A DNA stretch of 59,879 bases from Erysipelotrichaceae bacterium (GCA_017473265.1 JAFULQ010000007.1:1-59879), one strand, 5' to 3'. Numbered from the stretch's first letter, positions 41,089-52,255 are shown. Notes: generated from the letters alone by a model not told the origin. Translations and numbers: made by a program.

Positions 41089-43914
41089 CTACTTGACCTC
41101 CAAAGCTCTCTTTAAATACTTACCAGTATAACTCTTTTCTTCTTTCGCAACTTCTTCAGGTGTACCACAGGCCACAATACTTCCACCTTCATCTCCACCT
41201 TCAGGACCTAAATCAATAATATAGTCTGCATTTTTAATCACATCTAAATTATGTTCAATCACTATTACAGTATCTCCATTTTGCACTAAACGTTGAATAA
41301 CCGTCAATAATTTATTTACATCATAACTATGTAATCCAGTTGTAGGTTCATCTAAAATAAAGACCGTTTTCCCTGTAGCTTTTCTTTGCAATTCACTCGC
41401 AAGTTTAACGCGTTGTGCTTCACCACCACTTAAAGTAGTCGCAGGTTGCCCTAATTTAATATAACCTAAACCTACATCCATTAAAGTTTGCAAACGATGT
41501 TTAATTTTATGAATAGATGAGAAGAAGGTTAATGCTTCTTCCACTGTCATTTCTAATACATCATAAATCGATTTACCTTTAAATGTAACTTGTAATGTTT
41601 CATCATTATAACGTTTACCTCCACATTCTTCACATGGAACATAAACATCTGGTAAAAAGTGCATAGAAATACGTTTTACTCCATCCCCTCTACATTCTTC
41701 ACAACGTCCTCCTTTCACATTAAAAGAGAAACGTCCTTTATCATAACCTCTAGCCTTTGCTTCCACACTCATCGCAAACAAATCACGAATATCATCAAAT
41801 ACCCCTGTATAAGTAGCTGGATTAGAACGTGGTGTTCTACCAATTGGATCTTGATCAATTTCAATAACCTTATCAATATGTTCAATACCAACCACTTCTT
41901 TACACTTACCAGGTTTCACTCTTTGTTTACCTAAATGTTGCTGCAAAGTCTTACAAATAATTTCATTTACTAATGTACTCTTACCACTTCCACTAACACC
42001 AGTAACTACAGTTAAAGTTCCTAATGGAATTTGTACATTAATATTCTTTAGGTTGTTTTCACTCGCTTTTTTCACTTTTAGGAACTTCCCATTCCCTTTT
42101 CTTCTTTCACTAGGATAAGAAATCACCTTCTTACCAGACAAGAATTGACCAGTAATCGATGCTTCGCAATCCATAATCTCTTTCGTTGGACCATTAAAGA
42201 TAATTTCACCACCATGCACACCTGCACCAGGACCTACATCCACAATCCAATCAGACTCCATCATCGTTTCTTCATCATGTTCAACTACGATTACTGTATT
42301 ACCCAAATCACGCATATTCTTCAATGTTTGAATCAAACGCGCATTATCCCTTTGATGTAAACCAATAGAAGGTTCATCTAATACATATAAAACACCCGTT
42401 AAATGTGAACCTATTTGGGTAGCCAAACGAATACGTTGTGCTTCACCACCACTTAAAGTTCCTGCCATACGATCCAATGTTAAATACTCTAAACCAACAT
42501 CTTTTAAGAAAGTTAAACGCTCTCTAATTTCTTTTACAATCAAACGAGAAATTTCTTTTTGCGTATTGGTTAACTCTAAATTATCCATAAATTCCAATGC
42601 TTGCTTAACAGACATTTCTGTCCATTCATGAATATTTTTACCACCAACACGAACACACAATGCCATAGGATTTAAACGTTTACCACCACAAGTAGGACAT
42701 ACAGCTTCTTCCATAAAAGAACCATACCATTCTCTACTAAATGATGAACTTGTTTCCATAAAACGACGTTCAATTAACGTAATCGCTCCTTCAATAAAGC
42801 CATTTTTAGAATAAGAATTTCCAGATCTTGCTTCAATCTTATAAGAAATCGGCTCATAAGAACCATATAAGACAATTTCCATTTCTCTTTTACTAAATTG
42901 ATTCAATGGCTTATCTAAATCTATCTTATAGTATTTACATAAAGCATTAAAATTTTGCCACTCAATATTCTCAGAATCTACAATATTCTTATAATAACGA
43001 ATACCACCTTGACGAATTGATAATGTATCATCTGGAATTAATAAATCAATACTAACCTTTTGTTTAAAACCTAATCCTTTACAATCATCACAAGCACCTA
43101 ATGGTGAGTTAAATGAGAACAATCTAGGTTCCAATCTAGGCAATGAAAAACCACAATATTTACATGCATAGTTTGCAGAAAATAAGACCATTTCCGTATC
43201 AATTAACACTTCTACTAAACCATCTGTCATTTTTAACGCTGTTTCAATAGAATCATGCATACGGCTACGGTTTTCTTCACGATTCATAATACGGTCTACC
43301 ACTACACTAATATCATGATTCTTATTCTTTTCTAAAGTGATATCATCTTCTAACAAATGCATATCACCATCTACAATCACACGCATATATCCATCTTTGC
43401 GTAATTTCTCAAACAAATCTTTATGTGTACCTTTTTGACGTTTGACAATTGGCGCAAGAATCTGTAAACGCGCTTCATCCTTACTTGCACGAATTTGTTC
43501 AACCATTTGTTTTACTGTTTGAGATGAAATTGGTTCATTATGTTCAGGACAATATGGAGTACCAACTCTTGCATACAACAAACGCAAATAATCATAAATT
43601 TCCGTAACAGTACCTACTGTAGAACGTGGATTGTTACTTGTTGTTTTTTGGTCAATTGAAATAGAAGGAGACAATCCTTCAATTAAATCCACATCAGGTT
43701 TTTCCATATTCCCTAAAAACTGTCTAGCATACGCACTTAAAGATTCAACATAACGACGTTGACCTTCTGCATAAATCGTATCAAATGCTAATGACGTTTT
43801 ACCAGAACCTGAAACTCCAGTCATAATAACCAACTGATTTCTTGGAATTTCTAAATCTATATTTTTAAGATTATTTTCTCTAGCACCTTTAATGATAATC
43901 TTTTCTTCTTTCAT
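41089..43914 (-). CDS. uvrA: Excinuclease ABC subunit A
   Basis: 941 residues, full length. Two ABC modules: first Walker A GVSGSGKTSLAFDT, second GVSGSGKSTLVNEI; signatures TLSGGEAQRIRLA and TLSGGEAQRVKLA; zinc fingers CKYC...CDDCKG, CPTCGG and CEECRGDG...CEECGGKR. It finds bulky DNA damage with UvrB (encoded 1.7 kb upstream on the same strand). It heads the run to hprK and lgt-ppaX; the hprK start follows its stop immediately. Confidence 0.98.
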   Translation of the reverse strand: MKEEKIIIKGARENNLKNIDLEIPRNQLVIMTGVSGSGKTSLAFDTIYAEGQRRYVESLSAYARQFLGNMEKPDVDLIEGLSPSISIDQKTTSNNPRSTVGTVTEIYDYLRLLYARVGTPYCPEHNEPISSQTVKQMVEQIRASKDEARLQILAPIVKRQKGTHKDLFEKLRKDGYMRVIVDGDMHLLEDDITLEKNKNHDISVVVDRIMNREENRSRMHDSIETALKMTDGLVEVLIDTEMVLFSANYACKYCGFSLPRLEPRLFSFNSPLGACDDCKGLGFKQKVSIDLLIPDDTLSIRQGGIRYYKNIVDSENIEWQNFNALCKYYKIDLDKPLNQFSKREMEIVLYGSYEPISYKIEARSGNSYSKNGFIEGAITLIERRFMETSSSFSREWYGSFMEEAVCPTCGGKRLNPMALCVRVGGKNIHEWTEMSVKQALEFMDNLELTNTQKEISRLIVKEIRERLTFLKDVGLEYLTLDRMAGTLSGGEAQRIRLATQIGSHLTGVLYVLDEPSIGLHQRDNARLIQTLKNMRDLGNTVIVVEHDEETMMESDWIVDVGPGAGVHGGEIIFNGPTKEIMDCEASITGQFLSGKKVISYPSERRKGNGKFLKVKKASENNLKNINVQIPLGTLTVVTGVSGSGKSTLVNEIICKTLQQHLGKQRVKPGKCKEVVGIEHIDKVIEIDQDPIGRTPRSNPATYTGVFDDIRDLFAMSVEAKARGYDKGRFSFNVKGGRCEECRGDGVKRISMHFLPDVYVPCEECGGKRYNDETLQVTFKGKSIYDVLEMTVEEALTFFSSIHKIKHRLQTLMDVGLGYIKLGQPATTLSGGEAQRVKLASELQRKATGKTVFILDEPTTGLHSYDVNKLLTVIQRLVQNGDTVIVIEHNLDVIKNADYIIDLGPEGGDEGGSIVACGTPEEVAKEEKSYTGKYLKRALEVK

Positions 43915-44000
43915 ATAGTACCTCTTTCATGCACACTTATTATACAACAAGTAGCCTAGAATTTCATCGTTATTGACTATTATACCCATATCTAACATAC

Positions 44001-44029
44001 TTAACAATTGTATCATTTTACACTATAAT
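44001..44029 (+). promoter_or_regulatory. Promoter of the HAD hydrolase gene
   Basis: TTAACA (44001-44006), 17-base spacer, TATAAT (44024-44029), 26 bases before the ATG. The divergent uvrA side shows only a TATAAT (43944-43939) without clear -35. Confidence 0.7.
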
Positions 44030-44054
44030 AAATCTGTAATAATGAGGTAGAACT

Positions 44055-44858
44055 ATGAAAAAATACGTATTCTTAGATGTAGATGGAACGCTTTTAGATA
44101 CCAATACCAAAGAGATTCCAGCTAGCGCAATTGAAGCAATCAAACTGGCACAAAATAATGGTCATAAAGTCTATTTATGTTCTGGTAGAACCATTCTAGA
44201 AATGAAGCCATTTTTACATTTAGAACTAGATGGATATATTTGTGCAGCAGGTGGACAAATTCATCAAGATAATCAGATTATTTTTGATTATACGTTTGCT
44301 GAAGAAGATGTAGATGCATTAATGAAATTTGCGAATGAATATAATATGAATTTAAAAATAGAAACTGATCATGGTTCTTATTTAGATCCAATAACATATG
44401 ATATTTTTATGCGCTATTTAAACTTTACAACTACACAAGAAATGGATGACTATCATTTCTATCCATTAACACAAAAAGTAGATAGAGTTGGTAAAATGTC
44501 TATTTTCTATCAAAATGAAAAAGATGTAGATATATTAGAACAACAATTCCCAGAATATTCTTTCCCTAAAATCCCAGTAAAAAAGGAAGGCATGTACTAT
44601 CCAGCAGTAGAATGTTCTAATAAAACCGTGAATAAAGGTAAAGCCGTAGAAAAGGTAATGGCTTATAACAACGCCTCTATGGAACATAGTATCGGAATTG
44701 GAGATTCATTAAATGATACGGAGCTAATCAAAACAGCTGCAGTTGGTATTGCTATGGGAAATGCATCAAAAGAAATTAAAGAACTTGCAGATTATATAAC
44801 AACCGATGTAGATAAAGATGGTATCTACAATGCCTTTAAAAAATATAACGTAATTTAA
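44055..44858 (+). CDS. HAD hydrolase, Cof family
   Basis: 267 residues. Motif I FLDVDGTLLD (nucleophilic and acid aspartates near 8 and 10), motif II SGRT, a large C2 cap domain, motif III lysine in NKGKAVEKV, motif IV IGIGDSLNDTELI and AVGIAMGNASKEIKELADYIT. Cof-type enzymes dephosphorylate sugar phosphates and related metabolites (for example flavin mononucleotide or pyridoxal phosphate); the substrate here cannot be read. It is a single gene. Confidence 0.93.
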   Translation: MKKYVFLDVDGTLLDTNTKEIPASAIEAIKLAQNNGHKVYLCSGRTILEMKPFLHLELDGYICAAGGQIHQDNQIIFDYTFAEEDVDALMKFANEYNMNLKIETDHGSYLDPITYDIFMRYLNFTTTQEMDDYHFYPLTQKVDRVGKMSIFYQNEKDVDILEQQFPEYSFPKIPVKKEGMYYPAVECSNKTVNKGKAVEKVMAYNNASMEHSIGIGDSLNDTELIKTAAVGIAMGNASKEIKELADYITTDVDKDGIYNAFKKYNVI

Positions 44859-44885
44859 AAAGCAGAAATCAATGATTTCTGCTTT
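44859..44885. terminator. Bidirectional terminator
   Basis: AAAGCAGAAATC (44859-44870) and GATTTCTGCTTT (44874-44885) with a 3-base loop between convergent genes. Confidence 0.85.
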
Positions 44886-45051
44886 ATTTTGGAAACTTTT
44901 CTCTATCAATAATTGTTGTGCAATTAGGATGCAACCACAAGAAAGAAGCAGGTGTACGAGTAGATACCTTACGACTCATAAAGTATTTATACGCTTCATC
45001 TTTACGACCAATTGACATTTCTTCATAGTTTTTCGCATTCAATATTTCCAT
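44884..45051 (-). CDS. Small hypothetical protein, 55 residues
   Basis: The start at 45051 has AAAGGTG upstream; the protein begins MEILNAKNYEEMSIGRKDEA and ends TTIIDREKFPK. It is soluble and charged with no recognised motif. Its longer open frame reads into the terminator of the preceding gene, so the short form is preferred. The codon choice and ribosome site make it believable. Confidence 0.6.
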   Translation of the reverse strand: MEILNAKNYEEMSIGRKDEAYKYFMSRKVSTRTPASFLWLHPNCTTIIDREKFPK

Positions 45052-45082
45052 AAATAGCACACCTTTACTTTTTAAAGTATAA

Positions 45083-45115
45083 CAAAAAAAACCAAGAAAT
45101 CTAAAGATTCCTCGG
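45083..45115 (-). terminator. Terminator after the 157-residue gene
   Basis: CCGAGGAATC pairs with GATTTCTTGG (two or three G-U pairs) around a 4-base loop, then a run of T on the minus strand. Confidence 0.65.
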
Positions 45116-45124
45116 CTTCTGTTT

Positions 45125-45598
45125 TTATACATGAGCAGCAAACGCTAATAATTCTAATACATTCGCAATAGATTGTGGTAACAATGGTAATGAGAAAGTA
45201 ACACCTACATATGTTTCATTACTTTCTAAAATCTTTTGCGCTACATCATCAAATGCATCACCAGATTCATAGAATGTTACATTCATATCTTCCATACCAT
45301 GAATATCAAATAACATTGGTAAGAAAGATTGGAAGCGGAAACGATATGCCATTTCTCTATGCATAGGCAATGTTAAAGCGATATGTGTAGGATGTACAAG
45401 AATCTTAAATACATCATTAACTGTAATTACAGGAATTGGGAAACGTTCTTCTAACCATTCACCATTTTCTTTAACTGTGTTAAAGATTGAAAATTCCATG
45501 TCACATTCATAACCATAGTCCGCTAACGTAATAAACATTTGTTGAGCCACATCCCAAATTGGTGCATACTCTAAATTCATTTCTCTTACAAAACTCAT
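45125..45598 (-). CDS. Hypothetical protein following uvrB
   Basis: 157 residues, soluble, acidic, starting MSFVREMNLEYAPIWDVAQQ behind AAGGAGG. It lies 15 bases after uvrB and is probably in the same transcript. The alternating beta/alpha look (IPVITVNDVFKILVHPTHIALTLPMHREMAYRFRFQSFLPML) suggests a compact single domain. I do not recognise the family. Confidence 0.7.
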   Translation of the reverse strand: MSFVREMNLEYAPIWDVAQQMFITLADYGYECDMEFSIFNTVKENGEWLEERFPIPVITVNDVFKILVHPTHIALTLPMHREMAYRFRFQSFLPMLFDIHGMEDMNVTFYESGDAFDDVAQKILESNETYVGVTFSLPLLPQSIANVLELLAFAAHV

Positions 45599-45613
45599 CT
45601 TGCCTTATCCTCC

Positions 45614-47578
45614 TTATTCAACTTTTAATTCAGCAATCATATCTCGAAGTTCAGCTGCTCTTTCAAAATCTAATACTCTAGCAGCTTCTTTCATTTCTTT
45701 TTCTAACTGTTCAATCAACGTCGTTTTCGCTTTCTTATTGTTCTTCAATTTCTTTTGCATATACTTCGTAGCCATTTCTTGGGTTTCTTTACCATGAATC
45801 GCATCACGAATTTCTTTTTTAATCGTTTTAGGAACAATACCATGCTCTTTATTAAACGCTTCTTGAATACTTCTACGACGATAGGTTTCATCAATCGCCT
45901 TCTGCATGCTATCTGTAATTTTATCAGCATACATAATGACTTGTCCATTCTCATTACGAGCTGCACGTCCAATCGTTTGAATTAAAGAACGTTCTGAACG
46001 CAAGAAACCTTCTTTATCTGCATCCATTATAGCAATTAAACTAACTTCTGGTATATCTAAACCTTCTCTTAATAAGTTAATTCCTACTAAAATATCATAT
46101 TTACCTTTACGCAAGTCACGAATAATCTCTGTTCTCTCCAAAGTTTTCGTTTCATGATGCAAATATGCCACCTTTAAATCCAACTTTTGTAAATAACCAG
46201 TTAAATCCTCTGCCATCTTTACCGTTAAAGTTGTAATTAATGTACGCTCCTTTTTCGCAATTCTTTCTTTGATTTCATCGACCAAATCATCAATTTGCCC
46301 CTTTGTAGGACGTACAAATATTTCAGGATCAAGTAAACCTGTAGGACGAATAATTTGTTCAATAACCTCATGATGTGTTTGCTCTAATTCATAGTTACCA
46401 GGCGTCGCTGATACAAACACCACTTGATTAATTAAAGTTTCAAACTCCTCAAAGCGCAATGGACGATTATCCAAAGCACTAGGTAAACGGAAACCATATT
46501 CAACTAAAACTTCTTTTCTAGCACGATCCCCATTGTACATACCTCTTACTTGTGGAACTGATACATGAGATTCATCAATAATCAATAAATAATCATCAGG
46601 GAAATAATCAAATAAAGTATAAGGTCTAGATCCTGGTTCTCTTCCCTCAATCATTCGAGAATAGTTCTCAATCCCTGAACAAATACCAAATTCCCTTAAT
46701 GCTTCTATATCATATGTACAACGCTGTTCAAGACGTTGCTTCTCTAATAGTTTACCCTCTTTTTCAAAATATGTTAAGCGCTCTTTTAATTCTTCTTCAA
46801 TTTCTACACACGCTTGTAACATTTGTTCCTTAGGTTTTGCATAACCATTGGCAGGATAAATGTTATACACTTGATACGCCTGTAACATTTGACCAGTCAA
46901 AGGATTTACTTCACAAATTCTTTCAATCTCATCATCAAACATCTCAATACGAATAATAAACGTATCTGCATGACCTGGTGCAATCTCAATCACATCTCCA
47001 CGAACTCTAAACGTTCCACGAGTTAAATCCATGTCATTTCGAGAATATTGACGAGCCACCAATTTACGAATCAATTCTTGACGATCAATAATTTCTCCTC
47101 GTTTAATTGAAAAGAACATATCACGATATTGCTCAGGATTACTCGATGCATAAATACAAGCAACCGAAGCTACAATAATCGTATCTCTTCTTTCTAAGAT
47201 TGAATTATACGCAGCCATTCTAAGCATATCCAATTCTTCATTTGTCATTGAATTCTTTTCAATATACGTATCCGTTTTTGGAAGATACGCTTCCGGTTGA
47301 TAATAATCGAAATTTGATACAAAATATTCAACATTATTGTTTGGAAACAATTCTTTAAATTCAGAATACAATTGACCAGCTAATGTTTTATTATGAACAA
47401 ACACCAAAGTTGGTTTATTCACTTGCGCAATCACATTAGAAATAGTAAAGGTTTTACCAGTACCTGTTGCACCTAACAATACTTGATGTTTTTTACCAGA
47501 TTGAATACCCTCAACCAATTTTTGAATGGCTTGCGGTTGATCACCACTAGGAGTAAATTTAGAAACCAATTCAAACAT
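45614..47578 (-). CDS. uvrB: Excinuclease ABC subunit B
   Basis: 654 residues, full length. Walker [11 protein letters not shown], beta-hairpin region [20 protein letters not shown], helicase motifs including [17 protein letters not shown] and [10 protein letters not shown], and the C-terminal UVR motif ([22 protein letters not shown]) that binds UvrC. Start 47578 is set by AAGGTGAGCTTG; the longer frame is not conserved. It follows the ctpA-like gene by 16 bases. Confidence 0.98.
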   Translation of the reverse strand: MFELVSKFTPSGDQPQAIQKLVEGIQSGKKHQVLLGATGTGKTFTISNVIAQVNKPTLVFVHNKTLAGQLYSEFKELFPNNNVEYFVSNFDYYQPEAYLPKTDTYIEKNSMTNEELDMLRMAAYNSILERRDTIIVASVACIYASSNPEQYRDMFFSIKRGEIIDRQELIRKLVARQYSRNDMDLTRGTFRVRGDVIEIAPGHADTFIIRIEMFDDEIERICEVNPLTGQMLQAYQVYNIYPANGYAKPKEQMLQACVEIEEELKERLTYFEKEGKLLEKQRLEQRCTYDIEALREFGICSGIENYSRMIEGREPGSRPYTLFDYFPDDYLLIIDESHVSVPQVRGMYNGDRARKEVLVEYGFRLPSALDNRPLRFEEFETLINQVVFVSATPGNYELEQTHHEVIEQIIRPTGLLDPEIFVRPTKGQIDDLVDEIKERIAKKERTLITTLTVKMAEDLTGYLQKLDLKVAYLHHETKTLERTEIIRDLRKGKYDILVGINLLREGLDIPEVSLIAIMDADKEGFLRSERSLIQTIGRAARNENGQVIMYADKITDSMQKAIDETYRRRSIQEAFNKEHGIVPKTIKKEIRDAIHGKETQEMATKYMQKKLKNNKKAKTTLIEQLEKEMKEAARVLDFERAAELRDMIAELKVE

Positions 47579-47594
47579 CAAGCTCACCTTCTTT

Positions 47595-49067
47595 CTATTT
47601 AAACAATGCAATCGCAGCTTTTAATTGTGTATCCACTTCATCTTTTTGCGTATTCCATTTAACCAATACTGCACGATTTAATGCATTAGCAGTATCATCA
47701 TCTAAAACACCTGTAACTTCCAAAGCATTATCCGCTTGGAACTCTTTCAAACTAGAAACCGTAACCTTATCAAAATATCCATCTACTCGTTTCATAGTAT
47801 ATCCTAAAAATTTCAAAATCTTTTGCATACTAACAACTTCTTCAGCTACTACATCATATTGATACTTTTCATCATCTTCTAAAGCTAATGCTGTTAAATA
47901 TAAAGCATCATCTAAGAATACTTCTACATCCGGATGAATTCCTTCACCATTAATAGAAACACCATTTGGTGTTAACCAAGCAGCTGTTGTATATTTTAAT
48001 GCACTACCATTGCTGAAAGCTTGTACTACTTGTACAGTACCCTTACCATACGTTGTTGTACCAACAATTTTTACACCATTATGTTCACGTAACGCCGCCG
48101 CAAATACTTCTGAACAACTCGCACTATTTTCATTTACTAATAACACAACATTGAAATCATATGGATTTCCCTTAGTCTTTGTTAATTCAATAGAACCATC
48201 CGCATGTTCTTGTTGTAAAACCACAGAACCATTATCTAAGAAATAAGAAGACATAGCCTGTAAAGTTGTTAAATAGCCACCACCATTATCACGCAAATCA
48301 ATAATGACATCTTTAATATTTTTAACTTGTAAATTATCTAAATGCATTTTTAATTCAGGTGCAGTTTTATCACCAAATGTAGTAATTTGCACATAGCCAA
48401 TTTGATTTTCTAATACTTTGCTATCTACAGATGTATGTACTGTATGACGTGTAATTTCAACATCAAATACTTCTTGACCACGTTGTAAAGTAATAATTAC
48501 TTTACTGCCTTCTTTACCACGAACACGATTTTGTACATCATCATCAGATAATGGTGCCAATTCCACACCATCTGCTTTTAGAATTAAATCACCCGCTTGC
48601 ACTCCAGCTTTCTCAGCAGGCGAATCCAAAATAACACCTTGCACCAACAAATTACCATCTAAACGATTATAACGAATACCAATACCTACAAATGATGTTT
48701 CTAAAGAAGTAGAGAACTCACTCATTTCTTCTCTAGACATATATTGTGTATGAATATCACCTTGATCATCAACCATTCCACGAATTGCGGAATCTAATAA
48801 ATCTTGATTAATATTTTCATTATCCTTGGCAAAATACCAACGATTCCCCATCAAATGATAAACAGATTCTAATACCGCTAAATCTGAATTTCCTTGATAT
48901 ACAACTGGTCGACTAAATAAGCCACCAAACAAAGACCCCATAATAAATGCAGTAATAATTGCACAAATAAAGATGATCTTTCTTCTTCTATTCTTTTTTT
49001 CTATTTCAATTTCGTCAGCCCATTTATGACGGACTAAACGAACATGTACCTTTTTTTCTTCTGACAT
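47595..49067 (-). CDS. C-terminal processing protease (S41, CtpA/CtpB type)
   Basis: 490 residues. One N-terminal membrane helix (about 30-50), a PDZ domain ([40 protein letters not shown]), the S41 core with ENSASCSE (serine) and YGKGTVQ (lysine) as catalytic pair, and a C-terminal peptidoglycan-binding domain. It cleaves extracytoplasmic proteins. It follows the ftsE-ftsX-hydrolase genes and may process envelope hydrolases; that is inference from position. Confidence 0.94.
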   Translation of the reverse strand: MSEEKKVHVRLVRHKWADEIEIEKKNRRRKIIFICAIITAFIMGSLFGGLFSRPVVYQGNSDLAVLESVYHLMGNRWYFAKDNENINQDLLDSAIRGMVDDQGDIHTQYMSREEMSEFSTSLETSFVGIGIRYNRLDGNLLVQGVILDSPAEKAGVQAGDLILKADGVELAPLSDDDVQNRVRGKEGSKVIITLQRGQEVFDVEITRHTVHTSVDSKVLENQIGYVQITTFGDKTAPELKMHLDNLQVKNIKDVIIDLRDNGGGYLTTLQAMSSYFLDNGSVVLQQEHADGSIELTKTKGNPYDFNVVLLVNENSASCSEVFAAALREHNGVKIVGTTTYGKGTVQVVQAFSNGSALKYTTAAWLTPNGVSINGEGIHPDVEVFLDDALYLTALALEDDEKYQYDVVAEEVVSMQKILKFLGYTMKRVDGYFDKVTVSSLKEFQADNALEVTGVLDDDTANALNRAVLVKWNTQKDEVDTQLKAAIALFK

Positions 49068-49157
49068 AATCCACCTCTAATATTATTATATTTTACCACA
49101 TTTTATATAAATTAACACAAATCCGACTAAACAATATAAAAGACATGCATAGCATGT

Positions 49158-50555
49158 CTAATTATATGAATATCCAACTTTTACGTTATAAATATTTTGA
49201 GGATTCATTCTACATGGAGTTCCTCTACGATCACAAGTTGTTGTTAAAGTATTCCAACCTGTACCAAAAGTAACACCATAGCTCTTATAGCGATTTAACG
49301 CTTGTTGTAAAGACATTGTTCCCAAATCATAGATTTCTTGATGTAAGTGTGCACCAGAAGAGTTTCCAGTACTTCCTACATTACCTAAAATTGTACCTTG
49401 TTCAACAATATCACCAGTTTTAACATCTAAACCTTTAGACATATGACAGTTCAAAATACCATATGTACGATTACCAACTTGTACAATTAATAATACTTGG
49501 TTTCCTCCACCCCAAGGGATTCCACAACCATTACCTAAGCCACCACTCGTACACTTATCATATGTATAGGCCACAATACCATTTGCAGGCGCAACTACAT
49601 GTTTATTCTTACTAGCCGCAAAATCGACACCTAAATGCAATCCACCACCAAAACTCTTTGGATAATACCAAGCACCAGCCGAAATATAGAAAGATTCTTT
49701 AATTGGATAAATCCATCCACTACTTGGCGGAATATAGTTAATATTATTTGCAATATCTTGCATTTGGTTTTTAATCTCATTCAACTCAGTTTGTAAATTA
49801 CGATTATCTGCTTCAATTTTAGCTTGTTTAGCTAAATATACAGCACGCAATTCAATTTGCGTCTTACGAGCACTTTCGTATGTTTTTCTAGTTGTTTCAT
49901 ACAATGCTTTTTGTTCTTCCAAAGCAACCTTTTGTTCTTCTAAAGAAAGAACATCTGCTTCTAATTTAGCCTTTTCTTCTTCCAATAATTTAATTTGATC
50001 AATGTCATAATTCATCAATTGGTTTAAAGAACTTGTTCTACGAATCAAGTCCGCAAAATCACTAGCACCCATTAAGTATTCAATATACTTATTCATAGAT
50101 AACATACCTTGCATATTGTATAATCGCAATTTCAATTGCTCATCAATTTCTTGAATACGATTTTGTCTTTCTTCAATCTCTAATTCTAATAACTTAATGT
50201 TATTTTCAATTTCTTTGATTTGAGTTTCTAAAGCTGCTTGTTGCTTTTCAATTGATTCAATCAATTCATCAAATTCTTCTATTTTTTTAAGAACTTTATT
50301 TAAATCATTTTTTATAGATGCTAACTCTTTATTTGCCGCATTTACCGCCTCTTGACGATCACTAACTTTTTCATTCAAATACGTTTGAAATAATTTACAA
50401 ACAGCTTTTTCGTCATTTGTTAAACCGGGTTTAGAACACAATTGATAATATGTATCTTCATTGTTTTCAAAATCATAATCATTCGCAAAAACATTTGTAA
50501 CAAACATTCCCATAAACAAACAACTAACAAGGAAATAAACGAATAGCTTTCTCAT
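49158..50555 (-). CDS. FtsEX-associated peptidoglycan hydrolase, EnvC/PcsB/CwlO-like with M23 domain
   Basis: 465 residues. Signal peptide MRKLFVYFLVSCLFMGMFVTNVFA, a long coiled coil (about 50-270) rich in KNDLNKVLKKIEEF-type repeats, and a C-terminal LytM domain with GGLHLGVDFA (His and Asp) and SGAHLHQEI (HxH) zinc ligands. In many bacteria FtsEX gates such a coiled-coil hydrolase at division; here ftsX lies directly upstream, overlapping by 4 bases. Start 50555 has GAGGTGG upstream; the GTG nine bases earlier is less likely. Confidence 0.93.
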   Translation of the reverse strand: MRKLFVYFLVSCLFMGMFVTNVFANDYDFENNEDTYYQLCSKPGLTNDEKAVCKLFQTYLNEKVSDRQEAVNAANKELASIKNDLNKVLKKIEEFDELIESIEKQQAALETQIKEIENNIKLLELEIEERQNRIQEIDEQLKLRLYNMQGMLSMNKYIEYLMGASDFADLIRRTSSLNQLMNYDIDQIKLLEEEKAKLEADVLSLEEQKVALEEQKALYETTRKTYESARKTQIELRAVYLAKQAKIEADNRNLQTELNEIKNQMQDIANNINYIPPSSGWIYPIKESFYISAGAWYYPKSFGGGLHLGVDFAASKNKHVVAPANGIVAYTYDKCTSGGLGNGCGIPWGGGNQVLLIVQVGNRTYGILNCHMSKGLDVKTGDIVEQGTILGNVGSTGNSSGAHLHQEIYDLGTMSLQQALNRYKSYGVTFGTGWNTLTTTCDRRGTPCRMNPQNIYNVKVGYSYN

Positions 50556-51451
50556 CGTTTCCACCTCAAGTTCTTAGTTACACTAATCCAACTACCAAAT
50601 AGTCCTACAAAAATACTAGTAACAACTAATATTCCTGATACATATAGTGTAAATGGGAACACTGGCAACAACGTTAACATACCCGTAATAATCTTGCCAC
50701 CCATAGCTTCAAACAAGAAATCATATCCAATGATAGTAAATAAAACAGGAATAATAGAACCTAAAATGCCAATAACCATACCTTCTAATACAAACGGTGT
50801 ACGAATATAACCGTTTGTAGCACCAACATGTCTCATAATAACAATTTCATCTTGTCTAGCAAAAATCGTAATTTTGATAGTATTTGAGATTAAGAATACT
50901 GCCAATAAACCCAAAGCTACTACAATACCAAAACCACCAAGACGTACAACATTTAATGATTCAATGAACTGCTCAGTTGTATTTCCTCCAAACAACGCTT
51001 CTTCAATACCATTGATACGACCTACTGCATCAGATACTGTAGAAATTTTATATCCAGATTCAATTTCAACAACAAAAGAACGACTTAATGGATTATTTTC
51101 TCCACGATAGGTTTCTAACAAATAACCATCATCACCAAATTCATCAATTAACTTATCTAATTCTGCATCTTTATCAGAATAGGTTACAAAGCTTACGCCA
51201 TCAACTGCTTCAACTCTAGATTTCAAACTTACAATTTCTGACTCCAATACTTCTTCTTGAATACGAACAAAGATTGTTACATTATCTTGTAAGTTCATTG
51301 TAATTTGATTTACATTACCTAAAGCAAGCACCATGATACTCATTAATAATAAAGTAACTGTTACTGCACTTGCAGCAGATAAAGACATTGCTAAATGTCG
51401 AGTAATACCAAAATACGCTTCTTTAATATGTCTACCTAACGCTCTAAACAT
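50552..51451 (-). CDS. ftsX: Cell division protein FtsX
   Basis: 299 residues, four membrane helices with a large extracytoplasmic loop after the first. The N-terminus MFRALGRHIKEAYFGITRHLAMSLSAASAVTVTLLLMS is typical. It forms an ABC-type complex with FtsE that activates the adjacent hydrolase. Start 51451 has GGGGGG ten bases upstream, and the gene overlaps ftsE by 8 bases. Confidence 0.94.
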   Translation of the reverse strand: MFRALGRHIKEAYFGITRHLAMSLSAASAVTVTLLLMSIMVLALGNVNQITMNLQDNVTIFVRIQEEVLESEIVSLKSRVEAVDGVSFVTYSDKDAELDKLIDEFGDDGYLLETYRGENNPLSRSFVVEIESGYKISTVSDAVGRINGIEEALFGGNTTEQFIESLNVVRLGGFGIVVALGLLAVFLISNTIKITIFARQDEIVIMRHVGATNGYIRTPFVLEGMVIGILGSIIPVLFTIIGYDFLFEAMGGKIITGMLTLLPVFPFTLYVSGILVVTSIFVGLFGSWISVTKNLRWKR

Positions 51452-52133
51452 GGTGGATATACCCCCCATCTTTAAAATCAGCCACAACATAACCAGCTTC
51501 TAACTTAATGGTACGATGACGATGTTGATCAACAATATTACGATCATGTGTAACCATTAATACTGTAGTTTGTTGTTCACGATTAATTAATTCTAATAAA
51601 TCCATAATACCTTTAGCTGTATCTGGGTCTAAATTACCTGTTGGTTCATCCGCAATTAATACTTTTGGCTGATTGGCAATTGCTCTAGCAATCGCAACAC
51701 GTTGCTTTTGACCACCAGATAACTGATGAGGGAAAGCATTTACTTTATCTTCCAAACCTACTAATTCTAATACCTGACGAACACGTCTACGAATTTCTAG
51801 GCGTGGCAGATTAATAACTTCTAATGCAAAAGCTACATTTTCAAATACTGTTTTTGAAGGCAATAAACGATAATCTTGGAATACCACCCCAATATTACGA
51901 CGATACATTGGCACCTTGCGATGTTTTAGTTTTCCAACATCAATCCCAGCCACCTCAACTGTACCTGTAGTAGGTATTTCTTCACCATCTATTAACATAA
52001 TTAATGAGCTCTTCCCTGAACCGGTAGCTCCAATAATATACACGAATTCTCCTTGATCAATTTTTAAATTGACATCATGTAATGCTTTTACACCAGTTTT
52101 ATATGTTTTTGATACATTTTGTAATAATAACAT
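51444..52133 (-). CDS. ftsE: Cell division ATP-binding protein FtsE
   Basis: 229 residues. Walker A GATGSGKSS, Q-loop VVFQDYRLLPSKTV, signature LSGGQKQRVAIARA, Walker B KVLIADEPTGNLDPDT, H-loop VMVTHDRNIVDQHRHR. Start 52133 (MLLLQNVSKTY) is chosen because GGAG lies 8 bases upstream; a GTG at 52139 is the alternative. First gene of ftsE-ftsX-hydrolase-protease-uvrB. Confidence 0.95.
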   Translation of the reverse strand: MLLLQNVSKTYKTGVKALHDVNLKIDQGEFVYIIGATGSGKSSLIMLIDGEEIPTTGTVEVAGIDVGKLKHRKVPMYRRNIGVVFQDYRLLPSKTVFENVAFALEVINLPRLEIRRRVRQVLELVGLEDKVNAFPHQLSGGQKQRVAIARAIANQPKVLIADEPTGNLDPDTAKGIMDLLELINREQQTTVLMVTHDRNIVDQHRHRTIKLEAGYVVADFKDGGYIHHV

Positions 52134-52214
52134 TTCCACAACTCCAATCTATGTAGATTGTAACATGATTTTTTTCATAAAAAAATATTTATGCATTATT
52201 TTTTACAATTTACA

Positions 52215-52248
52215 TAAAAAATCCTATAGATGTATCACTATAGGATTT
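52215..52248 (-). terminator. Terminator after the ROK kinase gene
   Basis: AAATCCTATAG (52219-52229) and CTATAGGATTT (52238-52248) with an 8-base loop and a T-run on the minus strand. Confidence 0.8.
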
Positions 52249-52255
52249 CATTAAA

